From NCBI GenBank assembly GCA_963732695.1, contig CAVTAP010000018.1, positions 34,934 through 98,933 of the forward strand: a stretch of 64,000 nt of DNA, written 5' to 3'. A program made the translations under genes and the position numbers. The DNA comes from CADEDH01 sp963732695. GTDB taxonomy: Bacteria; Actinomycetota; Acidimicrobiia; Acidimicrobiales; SZUA-35. Of the stretch, positions 34,467-43,705 are shown piece after piece (the stretch's first letter is position 1; each line of letters starts with the position of its first letter). Under the pieces are notes generated by a model, which saw nothing but the letters and a program-made list of their open reading frames with translations, was not told the origin of the DNA and did no database searches.

Positions 34467-35615
34467 GTGGATGACGACGCTCAGTTTTCCCGGGCCGGCG
34501 ACACCCGACCGTTCCGCTTCTACGACAATCGCCAGAAGTACCTCACGTTCGTCACCACCTGCGACGAGAAGTGGACGGTGGCCGAGCGGGCGGCCCGCGA
34601 GCTGCGCACGCTCGCCCCCCAACCGCCGGCTCTGCGGCTGTTCGACGCCGGGGTGGGCGACGGCACCGTGTTGTCGCACCTGCTCAGCGCCGTCCACGCC
34701 GAGTTCCCCACCGTGCCCCTCTACGTGGTGGGCAAGGAGATCAGTCTGGAAGACGTGCGCCTCACGCTGGGCAAGCTGCCCGACCGGTTCGTCGAGCACC
34801 CCCAGACGGTGGTGGTGCTCACCAACCTCCACTACGCCGAGGCCCCGTACCTCCTACCCAACACCGAGGCCAAGCGGGCCCGGTTGGTGCACCACACGGT
34901 TGCTCTCGACGGCACTTCGGCCTACGGGTTCGACGAGCAGCTCCGGAACCTCGACGACTTCCTGGCCCGCAACTGGGACGTGCAGTCGAGCGAGAAGACG
35001 GGCAACCCGCTGTACGTCACCCCCTCGGTGCTCGTGATCCACCGGGCCGACCAGGCCTTCGCCCTCGATCAGGTGATGCCCCGGCCCGGTCAGGGGCGAG
35101 CCGACTACGACCTGATCCTGGCCTCCCAGCCGTGGCGGTCCCGCATGCCGGCCGAGTTCAAGGTGAGCCGCATCCTGGCCCCCCTGTCCCGGGCCCTGCG
35201 CAGCCGCGGCACCCTCCTCGGCATCCAGTCCCGGGGCGACGATCCGGGCCTCGAGATCGTGCGCCAGATCTGGCCCGGGGAGGAGCCGTTCCCGGTCGAC
35301 CGCCACGAGCTGCTCGACGCCCTGCGGGTGGAGCTGGGCGACGACGCCCGCTCGTTCGACCTCCTGGCCATGTCCGACGCCGAGTCGAACCTGACCTACC
35401 GCATGCACACCCTGCCCACCGAGATCGGCAACCGCATCGGCACCTCCACCTTGTTCGCGGCGTGGAACGCCGCCATCTACGTGGCCCAGATCGAGGACGA
35501 CCGGGTGGAGGAGGCCACGCTCGACGGCAAGTACCTCGACGCCACGGCCGAGGTCCTCCGCAGCCGGGGCGGCCTCTGGTTCAACGACGAGACCTTCGTC
35601 GTCCGCAAGCACTGA
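34467..35615 (+). CDS. SAM-dependent methyltransferase-like protein
   Basis: A 382-residue protein. Motif I is LRLFDAGVGDGTVLSHLL (SAM-binding G-x-G-x-G variant), followed by PLYVVGKEIS, with the acidic residue that usually binds the ribose, and LILASQPW. Other segments, including EFKVSRILAPLSRALRSRGTLLGIQSRGDDPG, fit the later strands of a class I Rossmann methyltransferase. The final segment, GGLWFNDETFVVRK, resembles a family-specific ending seen in EgtD-like and related proteins, but I do not name a substrate. GTG 34467 is chosen; its -10 hexamer suggests leaderless translation. Confidence 0.72.
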   Translation: MDDDAQFSRAGDTRPFRFYDNRQKYLTFVTTCDEKWTVAERAARELRTLAPQPPALRLFDAGVGDGTVLSHLLSAVHAEFPTVPLYVVGKEISLEDVRLTLGKLPDRFVEHPQTVVVLTNLHYAEAPYLLPNTEAKRARLVHHTVALDGTSAYGFDEQLRNLDDFLARNWDVQSSEKTGNPLYVTPSVLVIHRADQAFALDQVMPRPGQGRADYDLILASQPWRSRMPAEFKVSRILAPLSRALRSRGTLLGIQSRGDDPGLEIVRQIWPGEEPFPVDRHELLDALRVELGDDARSFDLLAMSDAESNLTYRMHTLPTEIGNRIGTSTLFAAWNAAIYVAQIEDDRVEEATLDGKYLDATAEVLRSRGGLWFNDETFVVRKH

Positions 35616-35620
35616 CTTGC

Positions 35621-35706
35621 GGGGGCTCCGCGCCCCCGGCGTCCTCCTTCGTCGGCCTCCCCCATCGACGTCGGGGGCCCTACCCCGCCGTGCCGCCTTC
35701 GGCGGC
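35621..35706. repeat. Two short palindromes in the intergenic gap
   Basis: GGGGGC (35621-35626) pairs with GCCCCC (35632-35637), and GCCGCC-TTC-GGCGGC occupies 35692-35706. They lie between the convergent methyltransferase and epimerase genes, a 126-base gap that otherwise shows nothing coding. They probably act as bidirectional terminators. Confidence 0.6.
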
Positions 35707-35741
35707 GTTAGCTGGCGCCCCGCGGGCCTGCTCCGCTGTGA

Positions 35742-36713
35742 TCAAGCCGCCTTGTCGTCGTCGAGGTAGACCTGGATGATCTCGTCGTAGGTGGACTCCG
35801 AGGCGAAGCCGAGCTGGCGGGCCCGGGTGGCGGTGAAGGCTTCGGGCCAGCCGGCCACGATGGTGGCCACGGCCTCGTCGGGCTCGGGGTGGATGAGGGC
35901 CACGGCATCGGGGCCGGCCACCCGGCCCAGGGCCTCGATCTGCTCGGCCACCGACACCGAGATGCTGGGCATGGTGAGGTTGCGGCGGGGGCCCAGGGCG
36001 TCGGTGTCGATCTGGGCGGCGTGGACCATGAATCCCACGGCGGCCCGGGGGCTGGCGTGGGGGTGGCGCACCGTCGGGGGCACGGGCAGGCGGGCCGGTT
36101 CGCCGTTGAGGGGCTCCCGGATGATGCCGGAGAAGAAGCCCGACGCCGCGGCGTTGGGCCGGCCCGGGCGCACCGTGATCGTGGGTAGGCGGATGCCGAC
36201 GCCGTCGATCAGGCCCCGGCGGGAATGGTCGGCCAGCAGCAGCTCGCCCATCGCCTTCTGTGCCCCGTACGACGTGAGCGGGGTGAGGTGGAAGTCGTCG
36301 TCGATCACCGGGGGGAACGGCGCCCCGAACACGGCGATCGACGAGCTGAACACCACCCGGGGCCGGCCGGGGGCGGCGGCCAGGGCGTCGAGCAGGTGGC
36401 GGGTGCCGTCGAGGTTGACCCGGTACCCCTTGGCCGGATTGGCCTCGGCCTCGCCCGAGACCACCCCGGCCAGGTGGAACACCACGTCGGGCTGGCGGGC
36501 GGCCAGCTCGGCGGCCGCCGCCGGCTCGGCCAGGTCGGTCATGAGCGAGTCGACGGCAACGCCGGCGCCCAGGCCAGCCGGCGGTTCGGCCGCCACCACG
36601 TCGGCCAGGTCGAGGGCCTCGATCGGCCGGCCGGCCAGCGAGCCTTCGGCCGCCAGCCGGGCCGAGAGCTTGCGGCCCAGCATGCCGGCCGCCCCCGTGA
36701 TCAGGATCCGCAT
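35742..36713 (-). CDS. denD: NAD-dependent epimerase/dehydratase, D-erythronate dehydrogenase-like
   Basis: A 323-residue extended SDR. The NAD motif TGAAGMLGRKL starts at residue 6, and the catalytic YGAQK gives Tyr149 and Lys153, with Ser123-125 in VFSSSIAVFG. Full-length similarity in pattern (FHLAGVVSGEAE, RLPTITVRPGRPN, AASGFFSGIIREPL) fits the D-erythronate dehydrogenase subgroup, which oxidises D-erythronate to 2-keto-D-erythronate. The symbol is a best guess; neighbouring kinase or decarboxylase genes of that pathway are absent here. The start is ATG 36713. Confidence 0.82.
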   Translation of the reverse strand: MRILITGAAGMLGRKLSARLAAEGSLAGRPIEALDLADVVAAEPPAGLGAGVAVDSLMTDLAEPAAAAELAARQPDVVFHLAGVVSGEAEANPAKGYRVNLDGTRHLLDALAAAPGRPRVVFSSSIAVFGAPFPPVIDDDFHLTPLTSYGAQKAMGELLLADHSRRGLIDGVGIRLPTITVRPGRPNAAASGFFSGIIREPLNGEPARLPVPPTVRHPHASPRAAVGFMVHAAQIDTDALGPRRNLTMPSISVSVAEQIEALGRVAGPDAVALIHPEPDEAVATIVAGWPEAFTATRARQLGFASESTYDEIIQVYLDDDKAA

Positions 36714-36832
36714 CGGTCGTCCTCCCCGTCGGCCCCGCCCGGGCCGAGCGGGGTGTCGGTTCGAAATCTACCCATCGCCGCGCCACCCGCCGGCCCATGC
36801 GGGGTGCGACCCCGCCCCGCCACCTTTGTCCG

Positions 36833-38160
36833 ATGGTGGGACCAAGCGGAACGGGGCTGGAGCCGGGGTCGGTTTCGATCGGGGTGGGGCAGCGGCGGCG
36901 AGCACGCCGAGTGGCGCCGGGCCGGGTTCGCGCCCGGTGGGCCCTGGCCGCCGTGACCCTCGGGCTCGTCCCGATCCTGTCGGCTGCCCCGCGGCCGCCG
37001 ACAGCACAGCCGGAGACGGCACCGAGCTCACCGCACCGCAGACCGGCCCGGCGCCGCCGGCGGCGTCGGCCATGGCGTCGCCGTCGGGCAAGCCCGTGCT
37101 GTACCTCACCTTCGACGACGGCCCCGGCCCCGACACCACCCGCTTCCTCGACCTGCTCTCGTCCTACGGCATCCGGGCCACGTTCTTCGTCACCGGCCGT
37201 AACACCTCGGCCGACCCCGGCCTGGCCCGCCGGGTCGTGGCCGACGGCCACGCCATCGCCAACCACTCGTGGAGCCACCCCCAGCTCACCTCGCTCTCCG
37301 ACCCCGGCGTCCGCCAGGAGCTGGGGTCGGCCAACGACGCCGTGCGGGCCGCCACCGGCGTGACGCCCAGCTGCTACCGGCCGCCTTACGGCGCCACCAA
37401 CGCCAGGGTCCAGGCCCAGGCGGCGGCGGTGGGTCTCACCAACGCCGAGTGGACGGCGGGGGCCGGCGCCACACACGCCGGCCTGTGGGACATCGATACC
37501 AACGACTGGCGCCTGAGCCAGGCCCGTTCCAGCTGGACCGAATCCGACATGCGGGCCCAGCTCGACCGGGCCGCCAACGGTCGGGTGGTTCTCATGCACG
37601 ACGGCGGCGGCGACCGCAGCCGGGGCCTGCGGGTTCTCTCCCAGTGGCTGGCGGCCAACCGTGACCGGTTCGAGTTCCGGACCCTCCCCGGCTGCGGCGG
37701 TCGCCTGGTGGAGCCGCCGCTCGACCCGGCCCGCCCCCAGGACTGGCACCGCTTCCGCATCGCCCGCCTGTACCGGGCCTGGTTCGGGCGCGAGCCCGAC
37801 GCTGCCGGCTGGGAATACTGGTCGAAGGTGGTGGCCCAGGGCCGGTCGATGGCCGAGATCAGTGAGTGGTTCGCCCAGAGCTCGGAGCTGGCCCTCACCG
37901 CCGGCCCGCTGTCGGACGGTCAGGTCGTCACCCTCGTCTACCAGCGGGTGCTGAACCGGGAGCCCGACCCCGACGGCCACGCCTACTGGGCCGGCCAGCT
38001 GGCCCGGGGGCTGACCCGGGGCCGGTTGATGCTCGGGTTCTCAGACTCCGAGGAGTACGTGTTCGTCACCCTCCCGGCGCTCACCGGCCCGTGCGCCAAC
38101 GGCGACGTGGTGGCCAGCTACCGGTGCCGGGCCGCCCAACTTCCCGCGTACAGCTGGTAG
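36833..38160 (+). CDS. Secreted polysaccharide deacetylase with DUF4214 domain, probable frameshift
   Basis: The catalytic part (from ~37081) has YLTFDDGPGPDT, FFVTGRN, NHSWSHP (zinc HxxxH) and RPPYGATN, all NodB-homology motifs, then a C-terminal DUF4214 module (RIARLYRAWFGREPDAAGWEYW, TLVYQRVLNREPD). This frame has no signal peptide at its natural start. A perfect export signal (RARWALAAVTLGLVPILSA) lies just upstream in another frame starting ATG 36833, which breaks near 36990-37030. I therefore report a single gene with a single-base frame break. If translated only from ATG 37072, the protein would be cytosolic, which is unlikely. The predicted substrate is an N-acetylated cell-wall or capsule glycan. 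Confidence 0.75.
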
Positions 38161-38281
38161 CGCCACCGGACGGGCCCGGGCGGCGCCACCGGCCAAAAGG
38201 TGGTCGGGGGCGCCGTGCTAGCGTGCCTCTGAGTGGAACGCCGGGCCGGTGGCCCGGTTCAGCGGCGGGAGCGAGGGCATC

Positions 38282-39760
38282 ATGACCGAGCCGGGTCTGC
38301 GATCGGCAATCGAGCTGGCCACGGCCATCCGGGCCCGGGAGCTGAGCGCGGTGGAGCTGCTCGACCACTTCCTCGACCGGGTCGACCGGTTCAATCCGGC
38401 CGTCAACGCCCTGGTCACCTTCGACCTCGACGGGGCCCGGGCCCGGGCCCGGGCGGCCGACCAGGCCACCATGGCCGGCGGGCCCCTGGGGGCCCTGCAC
38501 GGCCTGCCCTGCTCGATCAAGGACGCCATCGCCACCGCCGGCGTCCGCACCACCGGCGGGGCCGTGGAGCTGAGCGCCAACGTCCCCACTGCCGACGCCC
38601 CGGTGGTGGCCCGGCTGGCGGCGGCCGGGGCCAACGTGTTCGCCAAGTCGAACCTGCCCCGATGGTCGGGCGACATGCAGGCCTTCAACGAGATCTTCGG
38701 CACCACCAACAACCCGTGGGACCTGAGCCGGGGGCCGGGCGGCTCGTCGGGCGGGGCGTCGGCGGCGGTGGCGGCGGGCCTGTCGGCGTTCGACATCGGC
38801 ACCGACATCGGCGGCTCGATCCGGGGGCCGGCCCACCTGTGCGGGATCTGCGGCCACAAGCCGAGCTTCGGCATCGTGCCCGCCCTGGGCTACATCGACC
38901 ACGTCACCGCCGGGCTGACCGAGCCCGACATCAACGTGCTGGGCCCGCTGGCCCGCACCGTCGACGACCTCTCGCTCCTGCTCGACGTGATCGCCGGCCC
39001 CACCGACGACCGGGCCCCCGGTTGGCGCCTGGACCTCCCCGGCCCCCGCGGCTCCCGCCTGGCCGACCTGCGGATCGCGGCCTGGCTCGACGATCCCGCC
39101 TGCCCCGTCTCGGCCGACACCGCCGCCGCCCTCGACGGCCTGGTGGGCCTGATCGAGGGGGCGGGGGGCGCCGTCGACCGGTCGGCCCGGCCCGCCATCG
39201 ACTCTGAGGTGGTGCGGCGGGTGGGCCTGCCGCTGGTCTCGGCGGCCACGTCGCCCGGCCGCACCGACGACGAGTTCGAGCACTTCCGCCGCATCGCCGA
39301 CAGCCCCGAGGGCCACGATCCCACCCTGGTGATGCGGGCCCGGGCCTCGGCCATCCACCATCGGGACTGGCTCCTGCTCACCGAGGAGCGGGAACGGGTG
39401 CGGGAGCGGTGGGCCCAGTTCTTCACCCGCTTCGACGTGCTGCTGTGCCCGGTGCTGATGACCACGGCCTTCGAGCACCAGCAGGAGGGCACGCTCTACA
39501 CCCGGACCCTGCGGGTGGACGGGGTCGACCGCCCCTACGCCGACATCATCTGGTGGACGATCCTGATCGGCATGGCCTACCTGCCGTCCACCGTGGTGCC
39601 CGTGGGCTGGTCGCCCAGCGGGTTGCCGGTTGGCGTGCAGGTGGTCGGGCCTTACCTGGGCGACCGCTCGACGTTGGCCGCCGCCCGCCTCATCGAACGC
39701 CTCACCGGCGGCTACCGGGTCCCGCCGCTGGCCGCCGGCGATCAGGAGACCGCGCCATGA
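38282..39760 (+). CDS. Amidase-signature family amidase
   Basis: A 492-residue amidase. The Ser-cis-Ser-Lys triad is visible: Lys80 in CSIKDAI, Ser155 in GPGGSSGGAS, and nucleophile Ser179 in DIGGSIRGP. It is a typical-length enzyme that hydrolyses an amide to an acid and ammonia; substrate unknown. An upstream start would add 11 residues, but ATG 38282 has an AGGG site. Its TGA overlaps the ATG of the next gene (ATGA), so the pair is coupled. Confidence 0.88.
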   Translation: MTEPGLRSAIELATAIRARELSAVELLDHFLDRVDRFNPAVNALVTFDLDGARARARAADQATMAGGPLGALHGLPCSIKDAIATAGVRTTGGAVELSANVPTADAPVVARLAAAGANVFAKSNLPRWSGDMQAFNEIFGTTNNPWDLSRGPGGSSGGASAAVAAGLSAFDIGTDIGGSIRGPAHLCGICGHKPSFGIVPALGYIDHVTAGLTEPDINVLGPLARTVDDLSLLLDVIAGPTDDRAPGWRLDLPGPRGSRLADLRIAAWLDDPACPVSADTAAALDGLVGLIEGAGGAVDRSARPAIDSEVVRRVGLPLVSAATSPGRTDDEFEHFRRIADSPEGHDPTLVMRARASAIHHRDWLLLTEERERVRERWAQFFTRFDVLLCPVLMTTAFEHQQEGTLYTRTLRVDGVDRPYADIIWWTILIGMAYLPSTVVPVGWSPSGLPVGVQVVGPYLGDRSTLAAARLIERLTGGYRVPPLAAGDQETAP

Positions 39761-40665
39761 CCGCCGACACCCCATCGCCCGCCCCGGCCCCCCGGGCGCC
39801 CGGGCCCCGGGCGCTCACCAAGCTGGCCGAGCCGATCCACGCCCTCACCTACTACAGCCGGGAGCTGACCGATCTCACCGACGTCGGCTACCGGGGCTGG
39901 TGGCACGCCTACTTCGCCTACCGGCCGGCCCCCATGGGGGCGGTCTCGGCCGGCACCGTCACCGCCGCCTTCTACAACTTCGCCCCCCGCATGGTGGAGC
40001 GGGCCGTGCCCGGGGTGTGGGCCATCCGGTCGCCGGCCGACACGGTGGCCCTGCGCCACGAGCGGGTGGCCCGGGCCCTGGCCCGCATCTTCGGCCCCGC
40101 CGGCGCCAGCTCCCGGCCGCCCGAGGCGGCAACGGCGGCCCGGCTCCTACGCCGGGCGCTCGACGGCCTCAGTGTGGCCGGGCGACCCGTGTTCGGAGCC
40201 TACGCCGAGCTGGTATGGCCGGCCGACGACCTGGAGGCGGTGTGGCACGGCTGCACCCTGCTGCGGGAGCTGCGGGGCGACTGCCACGCCACCGCCCTGG
40301 CCGCGGCCGAGGTCGACGGGGTGATGGCTCATGTGCTGATGGCCGGCCGGGGCCACGGCAACCGCCCCACCATCCAGGCCATCCGGGGCTGGAACGACCA
40401 GGAGTGGGACGGTGCCGTGGCCCGCCTCCACGAGCGGGGCTGGGCCGGGCGAGACGGCTCGCTGACCGATGCCGGCCGCCACGGTCGGGAGGCCATCGAG
40501 CACCACACCGACGCTCTGGCCATGGGCCCCGTCGCCCGTCTCGGCACCGACCTCGGCGATCTCCTGGCCGTCCTCGAGCCGGTGGCCGGCCACCTGGTGA
40601 CGTCTGCCGAGGTGTCGGCCACCTGGCCCCCGCCCCATCTCCACCGGGCCGAGGGCGGCGCCTGA
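39757..40665 (+). CDS. SCO6745-like protein
   Basis: A 302-residue protein with an N-terminal TYYSRELTDLTDVGYRGWWHAYFAYRPAPMGAVSAGTVTAAFYNFAP region, a central helical domain and a C-terminal winged-helix-like part (WDGAVARLHERGWAGRDGSLTDAGRHGREAIEHHTD). This architecture defines the actinobacterial SCO6745 family, whose role is unknown. Its start overlaps the amidase stop, so it is likely co-transcribed. There is no signal peptide or transmembrane segment. Confidence 0.78.
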   Translation: MTADTPSPAPAPRAPGPRALTKLAEPIHALTYYSRELTDLTDVGYRGWWHAYFAYRPAPMGAVSAGTVTAAFYNFAPRMVERAVPGVWAIRSPADTVALRHERVARALARIFGPAGASSRPPEAATAARLLRRALDGLSVAGRPVFGAYAELVWPADDLEAVWHGCTLLRELRGDCHATALAAAEVDGVMAHVLMAGRGHGNRPTIQAIRGWNDQEWDGAVARLHERGWAGRDGSLTDAGRHGREAIEHHTDALAMGPVARLGTDLGDLLAVLEPVAGHLVTSAEVSATWPPPHLHRAEGGA

Positions 40666-40767
40666 TGGCCGGCCCGACGCCCGCGGCCGTCATCGGTCCG
40701 GAAACCCGGCGCAGGTTGTCGACCCGGCGCGATTAGCCTTGCCCACCATCCCGAGCACCAACCCCAC

Positions 40768-43617
40768 GTGAGGACCGTGTCCACCACCGGAGAGCAGAAC
40801 CAGATCATCGTCTGGGTGAACGGCCAGGCCTGGTACGGCCTCGACGGCCACGTGATCGGGCGCGACAACGCCGCCTCGATCACGGTCGACCACGCCCAGG
40901 TGTCCCGGCGGCACGCCGTGCTCGCCTTCGACGGGGTCGCCTGGTCGATCCGCGACCTCGGCAGCGTCAACGGCATCCACGACGCCAACGGCCGGCGCGA
41001 CGCGATGCCGCTGCGGCCCGGTCGCACCCAGGTGTGGCTGGGGCCGCCGGCCAGCTCGCCGTCGATCTACTTCGACGTGCCGACGCCGGCCGGAGGGCCG
41101 CCACCCCAACCCAGCGCCCAACCGATGCCCCAACCGGGCGGGGGTGGCCCGCAGCCGTTCGGCGGCCCTCAGGGCCCGGGCGGCGGGGGTCCCCAACCGT
41201 ACGGCGGGCCCCAGGCTCAGGCCGGGGGCGGCCCCGGGCCCTATGGCGGCGGCCCCCAGGCGGCCCAGGGCGCGCCGCCGTCCTTCGCCGGGCCGGCGGC
41301 GGCGCCCGCCCCGGCTCCCGGGCTCCTGGCCCCGGCGTCGGCCCCGGGCGGCGGATCGTTCTCGCCGCCGCCTCCCGTCGGGGTGGGCAGCCCACCGATC
41401 AGCGCCGGCGGGGTCCTCGGCGCCCCGTTGGCCCCCGCTCCGGCTCAGGCCCCGGCACCGCCGCCGGCCCCGGGCGCGGTCGGCAACCGGCCGCCACCCC
41501 CTCTCGGCACCCCGGCGGCCCCGCTGGGCAACGGCATCGGGCCTGAGCCGTTCCGACCCCGGGGGGCTGCCGGCGCTCCCGGTCCCGGTGCCTACACCAG
41601 CGCCCTCAACGCCAACGGCCTCCAGGTGGAGCAGAACCTCGGCGGCCTCAGCCAGGTCATCAACCTCGCCGGCAGCGACCTGATCGTCGGCCGCTCGGCC
41701 CAGTGCGACATCTCGATCGCCGACCCCCTCATGTCCCGGCGCCACGCCCGGCTGCTGCTCGGCCCGGCCGGCGGTCGGATCATCGACCTGGGCAGCGACA
41801 ACGGCACGTTCGTCAACGGCCAGCGCATCACCGACAGCCCGCTGGCCGAGGGCGACCTCATCGAGATGGGCCGGTCCCAATTCGTGCTCACCCAGGGCCG
41901 GCTGCAACAGCACGTGGCCCATGGCCTGCCCCTCCAGGCGGCCAACCTCACGGTGAAGGTGAACGGCGACCACGTCCTGCTCCGTGACGTCAGCTTCTCC
42001 CTGCCCCCCGGCTCCATGACGGCCGTGATCGGTCCGTCCGGCAGCGGCAAGAGCACCCTGCTCAACGCCCTCACCGGCCGCCGTCCGGCCGACCAGGGCC
42101 GGGTGGTGCTGGGCGGGCGCGACCTCTACGGCTCCGACGAGGGCCTCGGCCGCCGGATCGGCTTCGTCCCCCAGGACGACCCCGTCCACGAGACCCTCAC
42201 CGTGCGCCGGGCGCTGGAAGCGGCGGCCCGCCTCCGCCTCCCGGCCGACACCAGCTCGGCCGAGATCAAATCCTCGGTGGAGCAGGTGGCAACCGAGCTG
42301 GGCCTGCGGGAACGGCTCGACACCAGGGTCAAGGCCCTGTCGGGCGGCCAGCGCAAACGGGTCAGCGTTGGCTACGAGCTGGTGGGCACACCCCAGGCCC
42401 TGATCCTCGACGAGCCCACCTCGGGCCTCGACCCCGGCCTCGAGCGGGATCTCATGATCAGCCTGCGCCAGCTGGCCGACAAGGGCACCACCACGATCGT
42501 GGTCACCCACTCGGTGCAGAGCGTGGAGCTGTGCGACCTGGTGCTGGTGCTGGCCCCCGGCGGCCGGCTGGCCTTCATCGGCCCCCCGGCCAAGGTCAGC
42601 ATGCACTTCGGCTGCCCCGACCTGGCCAGCGTGTTCCATCTCCTCGGCACCCGCCAGCGGGCCGAGTGGGAGCTGGAGTTCGCCCAGACCACGTCCTACC
42701 TGAAGTTCGGGGCCCCGGCCCCCATCTCGGCCGCCGCCCCCGAGACCCCGCTGCCGCCCCGGTCGTTCGTGTCCGACCTGCGGGTGATGCTCGTCCGCTA
42801 CATCCGGTCGCTGATCGGCGACCGCCGCCGCCTGATCCTGCTGCTGGCCCAGGCCCCCGTGCTGGGGGCCATCCTGGCCGCGGTGCTCTTCCGCGAGGCC
42901 TTCGTGCAGGGATCGGGGCAGGACACCCGCCAGTACCTGCTGGCCACCGTGTTGGCCATGTCGTGGCTGGGCGGGTCGAACAGCGTGCGGGAGATCGTGC
43001 AGGAGCGCGACGTGTTCCGCCGGGAGATGGCGGTGGGCGTATCGGCCACCGCCTTCGTGGTCAGCCGCTGGATCGTGCTGAGCGTGGCCACCGCCGTGCA
43101 GGCCGTCGTGTTGCACCTGGTGGCCTCCAGCCGCCAGCAGAACCCGATCGGCCAGGGGGCTCTCTTGCGGGCCGGCCAGATCGAGCTGGTCCTCGCCCTG
43201 ATCGGCGTCGGGGTGGTGAGCGTGGGCATCGGCCTGCTCATCTCCGCCCTCGTCACCGACACCCCGAGGGCGCTCACCCTGCTACCGCTGGTGATCATCC
43301 CCACCCTGCTGCTGAGCGGCCTGGTGGTGCCCACCTCGGGCCGCACCGGGGTGCAGGAGCTGACCTACCTCAACCCGGTGCAGTGGGGCTCGTCGGCCGC
43401 CGCCGTGTCGGTCGACATCCGCACGGCCGAGAACTGCAACGTGCCGGGCAACACCAACGCCCTGGTCAACGCGACCTGCTCCAACGGCCGGTGGGAGCGC
43501 ACGGCCGGCACCCAGGGGCTGAACTTCTTCATGATCGTGTTCTGGAGCGCCGTCATGCTCGGGCTGGCCAGCTGGTGCACGGGGTGGACGATGTCGAGAC
43601 CGCTCAAGCGGTCCTGA
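40768..43617 (+). CDS. FHA-FHA-ABC transporter fusion (Rv1747-like)
   Basis: A 949-residue half-transporter. The N-terminal FHA domain has GHVIGRDNAASITVDHAQVSRRHAV. A ~190-residue Gly/Pro/Ala-rich linker follows, then a second FHA with GRSAQCDISIADPLMSRRHARLL and GSDNGTFVNGQ (~305-355). Next are the ABC ATPase (Walker A IGPSGSGKST ~422-430, signature LSGGQRKRVSVG, ILDEPTSGLDPG) and an ABC-2-type membrane domain with about six helices (670-935). Mycobacterial Rv1747 has this order and is controlled by Ser/Thr kinase phosphorylation read by the FHA domains. The cargo, possibly a lipid-linked glycan, is unknown. GTG 40768 or 40777 are possible starts. Confidence 0.9.
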   Translation: MRTVSTTGEQNQIIVWVNGQAWYGLDGHVIGRDNAASITVDHAQVSRRHAVLAFDGVAWSIRDLGSVNGIHDANGRRDAMPLRPGRTQVWLGPPASSPSIYFDVPTPAGGPPPQPSAQPMPQPGGGGPQPFGGPQGPGGGGPQPYGGPQAQAGGGPGPYGGGPQAAQGAPPSFAGPAAAPAPAPGLLAPASAPGGGSFSPPPPVGVGSPPISAGGVLGAPLAPAPAQAPAPPPAPGAVGNRPPPPLGTPAAPLGNGIGPEPFRPRGAAGAPGPGAYTSALNANGLQVEQNLGGLSQVINLAGSDLIVGRSAQCDISIADPLMSRRHARLLLGPAGGRIIDLGSDNGTFVNGQRITDSPLAEGDLIEMGRSQFVLTQGRLQQHVAHGLPLQAANLTVKVNGDHVLLRDVSFSLPPGSMTAVIGPSGSGKSTLLNALTGRRPADQGRVVLGGRDLYGSDEGLGRRIGFVPQDDPVHETLTVRRALEAAARLRLPADTSSAEIKSSVEQVATELGLRERLDTRVKALSGGQRKRVSVGYELVGTPQALILDEPTSGLDPGLERDLMISLRQLADKGTTTIVVTHSVQSVELCDLVLVLAPGGRLAFIGPPAKVSMHFGCPDLASVFHLLGTRQRAEWELEFAQTTSYLKFGAPAPISAAAPETPLPPRSFVSDLRVMLVRYIRSLIGDRRRLILLLAQAPVLGAILAAVLFREAFVQGSGQDTRQYLLATVLAMSWLGGSNSVREIVQERDVFRREMAVGVSATAFVVSRWIVLSVATAVQAVVLHLVASSRQQNPIGQGALLRAGQIELVLALIGVGVVSVGIGLLISALVTDTPRALTLLPLVIIPTLLLSGLVVPTSGRTGVQELTYLNPVQWGSSAAAVSVDIRTAENCNVPGNTNALVNATCSNGRWERTAGTQGLNFFMIVFWSAVMLGLASWCTGWTMSRPLKRS

Positions 43618-43621
43618 CCGC

Positions 43622-43685
43622 CGCCGCCAGGCGGCGCCCAGGGGATGGGGCCCCTGGGCCGATGGGGTCCGGGGGCGCAGCCCCC
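43622..43685. terminator. Cluster of three hairpins after the FHA-ABC gene
   Basis: CGCCGCC/GGCGGCG (43622-43636), CCCAGGGG/CCCCTGGG (43637-43658) and GGGGGC-GCA-GCCCCC (43671-43685) are perfect stems. They occupy most of the gap between the convergent FHA-ABC and UppP genes. The third has the three-base GCA loop seen at 25733-25773. Confidence 0.7.
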
Positions 43686-43705
43686 GAAGAGCACCGCCGG
43701 GGGCC

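Noticed and set aside
40690..43116. 808-codon minus-strand open frame opposite the FHA-ABC gene
   Set aside because: Low-complexity His/Gln/Arg composition typical of antisense frames; the plus strand encodes intact FHA, ABC and membrane domains.
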